A stretch of DNA of 7,693 nt, taken from positions 1 to 7,693 of the forward strand of contig CANEVG010000166.1 of assembly GCA_947442095.1 (NCBI GenBank). Reading direction: 5' to 3'. The DNA is from Sphingomonadaceae bacterium (GTDB taxonomy: Bacteria > Pseudomonadota > Alphaproteobacteria > Sphingomonadales > Sphingomonadaceae). The notes under the pieces were generated by a model. That model saw only the letters and a list, made by a program, of their open reading frames with translations. It made no database searches and had not been told where the DNA came from. Of this stretch, positions 1-6,933 are shown one piece after another; the stretch's first letter is position 1; every line of letters begins with the position of its first letter. The translations under genes were made by a program, and so were the position numbers.

Positions 1-24
1 GACGGTAGAAGCTGGCATGACTGA
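1..24 (+). CDS. zwf: glucose-6-phosphate 1-dehydrogenase, C-terminal tail only (partial)
   Basis: The first frame of the window reads Asp-Gly-Arg-Ser-Trp-His-Asp and then TGA at 22-24. This closely resembles the C-terminal end of glucose-6-phosphate dehydrogenase; E. coli Zwf ends in a DGRSWNEFE-like tail. The protein would oxidise glucose-6-phosphate to 6-phosphoglucono-lactone with NAD(P)+ in the cytoplasm, feeding the next gene directly. The last 8 bases overlap the start of pgl, which implies translational coupling. Only seven residues are visible, so the call rests on this short match plus the pgl-edd-glk context; the body of the gene lies upstream of the window. Confidence 0.72.
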   Translation, partial: DGRSWHD

Positions 25-628
25 AGTCCGCTGGGCAGAGCCGGCCGGCGCCGCAGCGGTCGCAGCGCGCATTGCCGCCGAACTGGCGCATTCTGGCCCC
101 AAGCGCCTCGCCTTCACGGGCGGCTCGACTCCGCTCAATGTCTTTGCCCTGCTTGCTGATCAGCCACTCGATTGGTCAGGGGTCACCATCGCGCTAACAG
201 ACGACCGCCGCGTGCCCGACGATCACCCCGCGAGCAACTTTGGCAAGCTCCACGCCGCGCTGGCCGGAACCGGTGCCAAGTTCGAGCGTTTGGAAGAGGG
301 CGCCAAAGTCGCTCCCTTTGATCTCGTGTGGCTCGGCATGGGCGAAGATGGCCATATCGCCTCGCTGTTTCCGCACATGCAGGCGCTGATCCGCCCGGGC
401 CCCAGCGTCATCTCCACCACCCCGATCCCGCTGCCGCCAGAGGCTCCGTTCGAACGGCTTACGCTCAACAAGCGGGCGCTGAAGGCCACGCGCGCGATCA
501 TTCTCGTCGTCACCGGCGCGTCCAAGAAGGCGCTGATCGAGCGTGTTCTTGCCGGCTCCGATGCCTATCCCGTGTCCGATATCCTGCGCGGCTCCGGCCC
601 GCCCGTCACGATCTACTGGAGCGAATGA
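17..628 (+). CDS. pgl: 6-phosphogluconolactonase (DevB/SOL type)
   Basis: This enzyme hydrolyses 6-phosphoglucono-1,5-lactone to 6-phosphogluconate in the cytoplasm, the second step of the oxidative pentose-phosphate and Entner-Doudoroff routes. The 203-residue product shows the family landmarks in order: a GGSTP phosphate-binding loop at residues 35-39, DDRRV at 62-66 followed by the H-x(3)-SN segment, the GMGEDGH motif at 107-113 carrying the expected catalytic His, and FERLTLN near 145-151. It is somewhat shorter than the usual roughly 220-260 residues, with a trimmed N-terminus and middle, but no core motif is missing. The ATG at 17 lies inside the end of zwf. The TGA stop overlaps the edd start as ATGA, so the three genes read as one translationally coupled operon. 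Confidence 0.95.
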   Translation: MTEVRWAEPAGAAAVAARIAAELAHSGPKRLAFTGGSTPLNVFALLADQPLDWSGVTIALTDDRRVPDDHPASNFGKLHAALAGTGAKFERLEEGAKVAPFDLVWLGMGEDGHIASLFPHMQALIRPGPSVISTTPIPLPPEAPFERLTLNKRALKATRAIILVVTGASKKALIERVLAGSDAYPVSDILRGSGPPVTIYWSE

Positions 629-2448
629 TGCCCCTTCACCCCACTGTTGCGAAAGTCACCGACCGGATCGTGGCACGCTCGCAAGCGAGCCGCGCCGCTT
701 ATCTCGATCTCATCGCCCGCGCGCGCGATGCAGGCGTCAACCGCGACGCCCTCTCGTGCGGCAATCTCGCGCACGGGTTCGCGGCGGCGGGGGAGGACAA
801 GGCCACTTTGCGCGGCGGCCGCGCGCTCAATATCGGGATCATCACGGCCTACAACGACATGCTCTCGGCGCACCAGCCCTATGGGCGTTACCCGGAGCAG
901 ATCAAGCTCTTCGCCCGCGAAGTCGGCGCCACCGCGCAGGTCGCCGGCGGCGTGCCGGCGATGTGCGACGGGGTAACCCAAGGGCAAAGCTCAATGGAGC
1001 TCTCGTTGTTCAGCCGCGACAACATTGCGATGGGCACCGCCGTCGGCCTCAGCCACGGCATGTTCGAGGCCGCACTGCTGCTCGGCATCTGCGACAAGAT
1101 CGTGCCAGGCCTGTTGATCGGTTCCTTGCGTTTCGGCCACTTGCCGACAATCCTCGTGCCCGCCGGCCAGATGCAGACGGGCCTCGCCAACAAGGAGAAG
1201 CAGCGCATCCGCCAGCTCTATGCCGAAGGCAAGGCGTCCCGGGAGGAACTGCTGGAAAGCGAAAGCGCCAGCTACCATTCTGCGGGCACCTGCACCTTCT
1301 ATGGCACTGCAAATTCCAATCAGATGATGATGGAGATGATGGGCCTGCATATGCCAGGCGCGAGCTTCGTGACGCCCGGCACCAAGCTGCGCCAGGAACT
1401 GACGCGCACGGCGGTCCACCGCGTCACCCAGATCGGCTGGGACGGCGATGACTATCGCCCGCTGGGCGTCTGCGTCGATGAAAAGGCGATCATCAACGCC
1501 ATCGTCGGCCTGCTTGCCACGGGCGGATCGACCAACCACGTCATCCACTTGCCCGCCATCGCGCGAGCGGCAGGCGTGCAGATCGATTGGGACGACATGG
1601 ACGAACTTAGCCGCGCGGTGCCGCTGATCGCCAGCATCTATCCCAACGGCTCGGGCGATGTGAACGGCTTCGCGGCGGCGGGCGGCATGCCCTTTGTGAT
1701 CCGCGAACTAGTCGAAAGCGGCCTCGCGCATGGTGATATACGCACGGTCTACGGCACCTCGCTGCTCGACGGCGCGCAGCAACCGGTGCTCGATGGCGAT
1801 ACGCTGCGCTGGGATCCCGCGCTCACGGAAAGTGCCAATCCGGCTATGCTGCGCCCGATCGCAGACCCGTTTCAGCCCGAAGGCGGCTTCCGCCTCCTGC
1901 AGGGCAATCTCGGACGCGGCACGATCAAGGTCAGCGCGGTGGAGAAATCGCGCTGGACCATCGAGGCACCGTGCCGCGTGTTTTCCGATCAGAATGATGT
2001 GCTCACCGCGTTCAAGGCAGGGGAGCTCGAACGCGATGTTGTCGTGGTCGTGCGCTTCCAAGGCCCGGCGGCCAACGGCATGCCCGAACTGCACAAGCTC
2101 ACCCCTTCGCTCGGCGTGTTGCAGGACCGAGGCTTCCGCGTCGCGCTTGTCACCGACGGCCGCATGTCGGGCGCATCGGGGAAAGTTCCCGCCGCGATCC
2201 ACGTCTCTCCCGAGGCGAAGATGGGCGGAGCGCTGGCCAAACTGCGCGATGGTGATCTGGTTCGCGTCTGCGCGGAAAGTGGCGGACTGGCTGTGCTGGT
2301 CGATCAGGCTGAATGGGATACGCGGCAAGCTGCGCACGCCCCGGCCGAAGCCATGGGCGTGGGGCGCGAGCTGTTCGCGCTGATGCTCCGCTATTCCGAT
2401 CCTGCCGAGCGCGGCGGATCGGCCATGCTGGCAGCGGCCGGGCTTTAA
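625..2448 (+). CDS. edd: 6-phosphogluconate dehydratase
   Basis: The product dehydrates 6-phosphogluconate to 2-keto-3-deoxy-6-phosphogluconate (KDPG), the step that defines the Entner-Doudoroff pathway. It is a cytoplasmic IlvD/Edd-family enzyme that uses a [4Fe-4S] cluster. From the ATG at 625 it has 607 residues, matching known Edd proteins of just over 600. Visible motifs are CDGVTQG at 114-120, the first family signature CDKIVPG at 156-162 (Cys156), a second expected cluster ligand Cys223 in the AGTCTFYGTANSNQ segment, and the second signature ALVTDGRMSGAS at 507-518. The frame stays open upstream to 328, but that part lies over pgl. The ATG at 625 gives a 4-base overlap with the pgl stop and the correct length; the adjacent ATG at 628 is an equally possible initiator. 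Confidence 0.97.
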   Translation: MMPLHPTVAKVTDRIVARSQASRAAYLDLIARARDAGVNRDALSCGNLAHGFAAAGEDKATLRGGRALNIGIITAYNDMLSAHQPYGRYPEQIKLFAREVGATAQVAGGVPAMCDGVTQGQSSMELSLFSRDNIAMGTAVGLSHGMFEAALLLGICDKIVPGLLIGSLRFGHLPTILVPAGQMQTGLANKEKQRIRQLYAEGKASREELLESESASYHSAGTCTFYGTANSNQMMMEMMGLHMPGASFVTPGTKLRQELTRTAVHRVTQIGWDGDDYRPLGVCVDEKAIINAIVGLLATGGSTNHVIHLPAIARAAGVQIDWDDMDELSRAVPLIASIYPNGSGDVNGFAAAGGMPFVIRELVESGLAHGDIRTVYGTSLLDGAQQPVLDGDTLRWDPALTESANPAMLRPIADPFQPEGGFRLLQGNLGRGTIKVSAVEKSRWTIEAPCRVFSDQNDVLTAFKAGELERDVVVVVRFQGPAANGMPELHKLTPSLGVLQDRGFRVALVTDGRMSGASGKVPAAIHVSPEAKMGGALAKLRDGDLVRVCAESGGLAVLVDQAEWDTRQAAHAPAEAMGVGRELFALMLRYSDPAERGGSAMLAAAGL

Positions 2449-2458
2449 GCGCCAAGAG

Positions 2459-2485
2459 AACAAGAGCAACAAGCAGAACAAAGGG
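2459..2485 (+). repeat. imperfect 9-base tandem repeat in the edd-glk spacer
   Basis: AACAA recurs at 2459, 2468 and 2477, giving three 9-base units of the form AACAAg/a-NNN; a more diverged unit (CCAAGAG) precedes them. The tract is strikingly A-rich for this GC-rich sequence and leads straight into the glk ribosome-binding site. An unstructured leader that keeps the glk start accessible is a plausible role, but that is inference. Confidence 0.5.
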
Positions 2486-2490
2486 GGGAA
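2481..2490 (+). promoter_or_regulatory. ribosome-binding site of glk
   Basis: AAGGGGGGAA contains a strong purine-rich Shine-Dalgarno-like run ending 7 bases before the ATG at 2498. It also lies close to a TTG at 2495, but spacing and codon preference favour the ATG as the true start. Confidence 0.65.
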
Positions 2491-2497
2491 GCGATTG

Positions 2498-3469
2498 ATG
2501 CAACTGGTAGCCGTCGACATCGGCGGGACGCACGCCCGCTTCGCGCTCGCCGAAGTGGCTGCAGGCCGGGTTGTCAGCCTCGGCGAAGCCGTCACGCTCA
2601 AGACCGCCGACCATGCCAGCTTCCAGCTCGCCTGGCAGGAGTACGAACGCCTAACAGGTGGCAGCGTGCCGCCCGCCGTGGCCATCGCGGTTGCGGGGCC
2701 GGTCGGCAGCGAGGTGATCCAGTTCACCAACAACCCCTGGATCATTCGTCCCGCGCTGATCCCTGAAAAGCTTGGGGCAAAGCGCCATATCGTCGTAAAC
2801 GACTTCGCCGCGGTCGCCCATGCCGTCGCGCAGACCGATGACGCACACCTGCTGCACTTGTGCGGTCCCGATGTGCCGTTGCCCGGCACCGGCACGATCA
2901 GCGTGGTCGGCCCCGGCACCGGGCTCGGCGTGGCGCAGCTGTGCCGCAGCGCCGCCGCCAGCTACCACGTCCAGCCCACCGAAGGCGGGCACATCGATTA
3001 CGCACCGCTCGACAAGATCGAGGATGCGATCCTTGCGCGGCTGCGCGGGCGGCACCGCCGCGTCTCGGCCGAGCGCGTAGTGGCCGGGCCTGGCATTGTC
3101 GACATTTATGAAACGCTCGCCAGCATCGAAGGCAGGGCGATCATCTCGCTCACCGACAAGGAACTCTGGGCGCTCGGCACCAGCGGGGAAGACAGCCTTG
3201 CTGCAGCGGCGGTCGACCGGTTCTGCCTCTCGCTCGGCAGCGTGGCAGGCGATCTCGCGCTGGCCCACGGCGCGAGCGCGCTGGTCATGGCTGGCGGGCT
3301 GGGCTTGCGCATCAAGGACTCGCTGATCCGTTCCGGCTTTGCTGAACGCTTCTGCGCCAAAGGCCGGTTCGAAGCGCTGATGGCGGCCATGCCGGTCAAG
3401 CTCATCACCCATCCGCAGCCTGGCCTGTTTGGTGCCGCCGCCGCCTTTGCGCAGGCCCATGCGCAGTGA
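2498..3469 (+). CDS. glk: glucokinase (bacterial Glk family)
   Basis: The enzyme phosphorylates glucose with ATP to give glucose-6-phosphate, supplying the Entner-Doudoroff enzymes encoded upstream; it is cytoplasmic. The 323-residue product matches the E. coli-type Glk family (about 321 residues) throughout. Seen are the phosphate-1 loop DIGGTHARF at 7-15, the catalytic Asp102 in NDFAAV, the GPGTGLGVA phosphate-2 loop at 138-146, the glucose-contacting EGGH at 162-165, VSAERVVAGPGIV in the middle, and an MAGGLG adenosine motif near the C-terminus. The frame opens with TTG-ATG; I take the ATG at 2498 because it sits 7 bases after the purine-rich run. The gene follows edd after 49 bases with no visible terminator, so it is probably the last gene of the same operon. 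Confidence 0.95.
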   Translation: MQLVAVDIGGTHARFALAEVAAGRVVSLGEAVTLKTADHASFQLAWQEYERLTGGSVPPAVAIAVAGPVGSEVIQFTNNPWIIRPALIPEKLGAKRHIVVNDFAAVAHAVAQTDDAHLLHLCGPDVPLPGTGTISVVGPGTGLGVAQLCRSAAASYHVQPTEGGHIDYAPLDKIEDAILARLRGRHRRVSAERVVAGPGIVDIYETLASIEGRAIISLTDKELWALGTSGEDSLAAAAVDRFCLSLGSVAGDLALAHGASALVMAGGLGLRIKDSLIRSGFAERFCAKGRFEALMAAMPVKLITHPQPGLFGAAAAFAQAHAQ

Positions 3470-3562
3470 TTGGTGGTTTTGTGAGGACTGCCTGAACCCG
3501 CTTGCCAAGGCCGCACGGCTGTCCTAGCCATGCCTTAACCGAGCGATTAAAGGGAAAGAGCG
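3470..3562 (+). other. intergenic spacer glk to enoyl-CoA hydratase family gene
   Basis: This 93-base gap has no terminator with a T-run. It holds a weak hairpin at 3514-3532 (7-base arms with one mismatch around a 5-base loop) and, just before the next gene, a purine-rich AAAGGGAAAGAG at 3549-3560 that serves as its ribosome-binding site. I cannot identify a convincing promoter, so whether transcription continues from glk is open. Confidence 0.5.
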
Positions 3563-4345
3563 ATGTCCTACGAAATGATCCGCGTCGAAAATGTCGGCCC
3601 AGTACGCCGCATCGTGCTGAACCGTCCGGAGCGGCTGAACGCCTGCCCGCCAAACATGGCTGTTGAAATCAGCGATGCGCTCTATGATCTTGAAGGCGCG
3701 CGCGCCGTGCTCATCACGGGCGAGGGCCGTGCGTTCTGCTCTGGCGCCGATCTCGCGGCTTCGGGCGCGCGCAGCATCGCGGGCGGTGCGGGCAGCTACA
3801 AGGCGCTGACCGAGAGCTACAACCCGATGATCGCCAAGCTTTCGCGCTTGGCCGTGCCGCTCGTTACGGCGGTCAATGGCGCAGCAGCCGGTGTGGGCTG
3901 CTCGATCGCACTGATGGGCGATTTCGTGCTCGCGGCGAAAAGCGCCTATTTCCTGCAGGCCTTCGTCAACATCGGCCTCGTGCCCGATGGCGGCGCAAGC
4001 TGGATGCTGCCGCGCCTGATTGGCAAGCCGCGCGCTATCCAGATGATGATGCTTGGCGAACGCGTGCCAGCCGAAAAGGCTGAAGATTGGGGCATGATCT
4101 ACAAGGCGGTGGACGATGCTGCGCTGGCGGACGAAGCCATGGCGCTGGCGACGAGGCTCGCCAATGGCCCGACCGTGGCGCTTGGCGTGATGCGCCAGAA
4201 TCTCGCCCGCGCGCTCGAAACTGATCTGCCGGCTGCGCTGCTGATCGAAGCAGAAGGCCAGTGGAAGGCAGGCGACAGCGCCGATGCAAAGGAAGGCATT
4301 CAGGCCTTCCTGGGAAAGCGCAAGGCTGAGTTCACCGGTCGGTAA
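3563..4345 (+). CDS. enoyl-CoA hydratase/isomerase family protein, PaaG-like
   Basis: This is a crotonase-superfamily protein of 260 residues that would act on an acyl-CoA in the cytoplasm. Seen are the NRPERLNA entry motif near residue 20, SGADL at 60-64 and NGAAAGVG at 105-112, the two segments that form the CoA-thioester oxyanion hole. The two glutamates of classical hydratases are replaced: Ser in the GCSIAL segment and Phe in the FLQAFVNIG segment. Instead there is Asp142 in GLVPDGG, the place where PaaG-type isomerases carry their catalytic Asp. The C-terminal EGIQAFLGKR-EFTGR end also resembles PaaG. A CoA isomerase is therefore likelier than a hydratase. No phenylacetate genes lie nearby, so I assign no gene symbol. 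A clear ribosome-binding site precedes the ATG. Confidence 0.88.
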   Translation: MSYEMIRVENVGPVRRIVLNRPERLNACPPNMAVEISDALYDLEGARAVLITGEGRAFCSGADLAASGARSIAGGAGSYKALTESYNPMIAKLSRLAVPLVTAVNGAAAGVGCSIALMGDFVLAAKSAYFLQAFVNIGLVPDGGASWMLPRLIGKPRAIQMMMLGERVPAEKAEDWGMIYKAVDDAALADEAMALATRLANGPTVALGVMRQNLARALETDLPAALLIEAEGQWKAGDSADAKEGIQAFLGKRKAEFTGR

Positions 4346-4358
4346 TCCGGGACCACTG

Positions 4359-4730
4359 ATGCACCTCGAACACGATCCCAAGGCCCCCGCGGCAGACATC
4401 ATCGGCTTCGATGATTTCCTGAAAGTCGATATCCGTATCGGCACGATCGTGAGCGCCGAGCCCTATCCCGAAGCGCGCAAGCCCAGCGTGAAGCTGGCGA
4501 TAGACTTTGGGGAGGGCATCGGTGTTAAGCGCTCCAGCGCGCAGATTGCTTCGCTCTATACAGCGGAAGAGCTGGTCGGGCGGCAAGTGGCGGCCGTGGT
4601 CAATTTCCCGCCGCGCCAGATCGGCAAGATGATGTCCGAAGTGCTCACGGTCGGCTTTCCCGACGCGGAAGGCCGCGTCGTGCTCTTCGCGCTCGACCAG
4701 TCCGTGCCCAATGGCGCGCGCCTGTTCTGA
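4359..4730 (+). CDS. CsaA-like tRNA-binding-fold protein
   Basis: This 123-residue protein consists of one tRNA-binding OB-fold domain (the type found at the C-terminus of MetRS and in Trbp111), preceded by about 16 extra N-terminal residues. It lines up along its length with Bacillus CsaA: VDIRIGTI at 23-30, PEARKPSVKLAIDFG around 37-51, SSAQI at 59-63, VNFPPRQIGKMMSEVL at 81-96 and VPNGARL at the end. CsaA proteins are dimeric, bind tRNA and have been described as secretion-related chaperones; the cellular job here is unknown. The frame extends upstream to 4284, but that part overlaps the preceding gene and lacks family similarity, so I use the ATG at 4359, 13 bases after the preceding stop. 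Cotranscription with the upstream gene is likely. Confidence 0.88.
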   Translation: MHLEHDPKAPAADIIGFDDFLKVDIRIGTIVSAEPYPEARKPSVKLAIDFGEGIGVKRSSAQIASLYTAEELVGRQVAAVVNFPPRQIGKMMSEVLTVGFPDAEGRVVLFALDQSVPNGARLF

Positions 4731-4768
4731 GCCTCGCGCCTAACCCGATGGATCGCCGCGTTGGCTGA

Positions 4769-5223
4769 ATGAACACCACCACGATCTGGACTATCGGCTA
4801 CGAGCAGGCGAGCCATTACGGGGCTCATCGCCGCGCTGATCCGCGCGGGCGTGGAGGTTCTGGCTAATGTGCGATCGCTGCCGCTCTCGCGGCGGCCCGG
4901 CTTTTCCAAAGACTTCGTTCGCCGGTGCTGTGCGGGAGGCCGGTATCGAATACCGCCATTTCAAGACGCCGGGAGCACCCGCCGATGGCCGGGCCGCAGC
5001 GCGGCGCGGCGATCATGCCTGCCTTGCACGCATTTATGCCGGGCAGTTTGAGCTGCCCGAGGCGATTGCCGTTGGCGCTGCGCTCGCGGACCTTGCCGCG
5101 ACCCGCAAGGTTGCGCTGCTCAGCTGCGAACGCGCGGCTTGCGAATACCACCACACCTTGCTGCGCGAGGCGGTGTTGCTAGTTTTTGCCGCGATCGACC
5201 TCGAGCCCGACGATCCGGCCTAG
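4769..5223 (+). pseudogene. DUF488 family protein, broken by two frameshifts
   Basis: A DUF488-type protein can be read only across three frames. From the ATG at 4769 the sequence gives MNTTTIWTIGYEQASHYG. One extra G in the GGGG at 4820-4823 then moves it to a frame reading LIAALIRAGVEVLANVRSLP and the SRRPGFSK motif. One extra base at about 4911 moves it again to a frame reading TSFAGAVREAGIEYRHFKTPG, which runs to the TAG at 5221-5223. Removing both bases gives a continuous 150-residue protein, the usual family length, with conserved spacing at both joins. Uncorrected, the first frame stops at 4865. Conserved positions also look decayed: the usual DVR is NVR, and the C-terminal Cys-His-Arg is Tyr-His-His. 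The family's function is poorly known. Sequencing error is the main alternative to a true pseudogene. Confidence 0.8.
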
Positions 5224-6329
5224 CCGCGCACCAGTTCCGCATCGAGAAACGCAGAAACATCTGCCAGATCGACATCCTTCGCCAGGAACGTCTGCCCGAT
5301 CCCGCGCATCAGCAGGAAGGGGAGGTTGCCCGCGTCCATCTTCTTGTCGTGCAGCATGTGGTTTTTCAGCGTCTCGCCGTCTCCGTCCATGCCGAGCGCC
5401 GCCAGCGAGGAAGGCAGGCCGACCGCTGCAAGATGCGCTGCCACGCGCTCCGCATCCTGCCCGGTCATCAGCCCTGTGCGCGCTGAATAACGCGCCGCCA
5501 GCACCATGCCCATGGCCACGCCCTCGCCGTGAAGCAGACGGTCGGAAAAGCCCGTCTCGGCCTCTAGCGCATGGCCGAAGGTGTGCCCCAGATTGAGCAG
5601 CGCGCGCACGCCAGTGGTTTCCTTCTCGTCTGCCGCCACGATCCGCGCCTTGGCCGCCACGCTGCGGGCAATGGCAAACGCGCGCGCCTCGGGATCCCCT
5701 GCCACAAGCCGCGCGCCATTGGCCTCGCACCACGCGAAGAAGGCGGCGTCGTCGATCAGCCCGTATTTCACCACTTCGGCATAGCCGGCGCGAACATCGC
5801 GTGCCGGTAGGGTATTGAGCGCCAACGGATCGGCCAGCACCAGCACGGGCTGGTGAAACGCACCGACGAGGTTCTTGCCCGCCGCCGTGTTGATCGCAGT
5901 CTTGCCTCCCACACTCGAATCGACTTGTGCCAGCAGTGTCGTTGGGAGCTGGATGAACTCGCAGCCGCGCTTGACGATCGAGGCGGCAAAGCCAGTCAAG
6001 TCGCCTATCACCCCGCCGCCGAGCGCGATCACGCAGTCCTTGCGCTCCACGCCTTGCTCCAGCAGCCAATCGGCTGTGCGCGCGAGGCCGGCCCAGCTCT
6101 TGGAACTTTCGCCCGCGGCAAGCACCAGCCACGTGCTCGCAATCCCCTCAGCCGCTAGCGAAGCCTCGACCGGCGCACGCCATGCCCCCGCAACGTTTTC
6201 GTCGGTCACAACCGCCACTTTGCCGCCGCGAATGAACGGGCGGCAATGCTTGCCCGCGGCCGCCAGCAACCCGGCTTCGATACGCACCTCGTAAGGCGCG
6301 CCCGCAATATTGACCGGAATTACCGCCAT
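5220..6329 (-). CDS. aroB: 3-dehydroquinate synthase
   Basis: The enzyme converts DAHP to 3-dehydroquinate, the second step of the shikimate pathway to aromatic amino acids, using NAD+ and a divalent metal in the cytoplasm. The 369-residue length is typical. Seen are the NAD-binding GGGVIGD at 104-110, VDSSVGGKTAIN at 136-147, GKNLVGAFHQP at 151-161, and the three expected metal ligands: Glu185 in GYAEVVKYG, His249 in LNLGHTFGH and His267 in LLHGEG. The ATG at 6329 lies 4 bases after the aroK stop, so the two genes are very probably translated from one mRNA. The TAG stop falls within CTAG, which is also the stop of the convergent DUF488 remnant; there is no room for a terminator between them. 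Confidence 0.97.
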   Translation of the reverse strand: MAVIPVNIAGAPYEVRIEAGLLAAAGKHCRPFIRGGKVAVVTDENVAGAWRAPVEASLAAEGIASTWLVLAAGESSKSWAGLARTADWLLEQGVERKDCVIALGGGVIGDLTGFAASIVKRGCEFIQLPTTLLAQVDSSVGGKTAINTAAGKNLVGAFHQPVLVLADPLALNTLPARDVRAGYAEVVKYGLIDDAAFFAWCEANGARLVAGDPEARAFAIARSVAAKARIVAADEKETTGVRALLNLGHTFGHALEAETGFSDRLLHGEGVAMGMVLAARYSARTGLMTGQDAERVAAHLAAVGLPSSLAALGMDGDGETLKNHMLHDKKMDAGNLPFLLMRGIGQTFLAKDVDLADVSAFLDAELVRG

Positions 6330-6333
6330 TGGG

Positions 6334-6933
6334 TTACAGGCATGCTTCGATTGCTTTCAGAATGGCAACAACGGTCGCCTGATGCGGCTGGTTGCCGCTG
6401 GTAATGTGGATCGGCGCCTGCGCATAGGTGCTCTCCCGCTCCGCCTTCAGCCGGGTGAGGATTTCGCGCGGATCGCCGGTCTTGAGCAGGGGGCGATTGC
6501 TTTTGCGGCCCACGCGCGCCAGCAGCGTATCGACATCACTGTCGAGCCACACGGCAATTGCTCGGTTCAGGATCAGCGCCCGCGTATCAGGATCGACAAA
6601 CGCCCCGCCGCCTGTCGCCAGAATGCAGCGAACCGGGGCTTCGCCTTCACCAACCAGACGCGAAATCACGCGCCGTTCGCCGCTGCGGAAATAGGCCTCG
6701 CCGAAGCTTGCAAAGATCTCCGGGATGGACATCTGCGCCGCCCGCTCGATCTCCTCGTCGGCATCCAGGAATGGCATGCCCAGCGCTCCAGCCAGCTTGC
6801 GGCCAACCGTGGTCTTGCCAACGCCCATCATGCCCACCAGCACGATTGGCCTGTCGATGCGGCGCGCAAGGCCGGCGATCCATGCCGGTGACGTAAGCGG
6901 CTCGGATGAAGGGGGGGCGTCGTCGTGCTCCAT
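6334..6933 (-). CDS. aroK: shikimate kinase
   Basis: The enzyme phosphorylates shikimate at the 3-hydroxyl with ATP, the fifth step of the shikimate pathway, in the cytoplasm. With the start at 6933 it has 199 residues. Seen are the Walker A loop GMMGVGKT at 34-41, the DADEEIE segment with Asp57 and Asp59, YFRSGE at 81-86 with the shikimate-binding Arg83, the GGGAF loop at 108-112, and the lid Arg147 in NRPLL. About 25 residues before the core form an N-terminal extension longer than in E. coli AroK. The start is uncertain: the frame stays open to 7101, with in-frame ATGs at 6966 and 6933, and neither has a good ribosome-binding site. I prefer 6933 because the residues above it lack any family feature. 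aroB follows at once. Confidence 0.93.
   Translation of the reverse strand: MEHDDAPPSSEPLTSPAWIAGLARRIDRPIVLVGMMGVGKTTVGRKLAGALGMPFLDADEEIERAAQMSIPEIFASFGEAYFRSGERRVISRLVGEGEAPVRCILATGGGAFVDPDTRALILNRAIAVWLDSDVDTLLARVGRKSNRPLLKTGDPREILTRLKAERESTYAQAPIHITSGNQPHQATVVAILKAIEACL

Noticed and set aside
543..1451. A 302-residue plus-strand frame inside edd
   Set aside because: It is out of frame with edd, is Arg/Pro/Ala-rich and shows no domain; edd motifs are intact in the other frame.
1708..2919. A 403-residue minus-strand open frame across the end of edd and the start of glk
   Set aside because: It lies antisense to two well-supported genes, resembles no family and is explained by few stop codons in GC-rich DNA.
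3514..3532. Hairpin after glk as a transcription terminator
   Set aside because: The arms are only 7 bases with a mismatch, and no T-run follows.
4284..4358. Upstream extension of the CsaA-like gene
   Set aside because: It overlaps the end of the preceding gene and has no similarity to the family, whose members begin close to the tRNA-binding domain.
3524..4444. A 306-residue minus-strand open frame opposite the enoyl-CoA hydratase family gene
   Set aside because: It is antisense to a clear gene and its composition (many Arg, His, Ala) is typical of a shadow frame.
5179..6132. A 317-residue minus-strand frame inside aroB
   Set aside because: aroB in its own frame carries all catalytic motifs; this frame is a shifted shadow rich in Arg and Gly.
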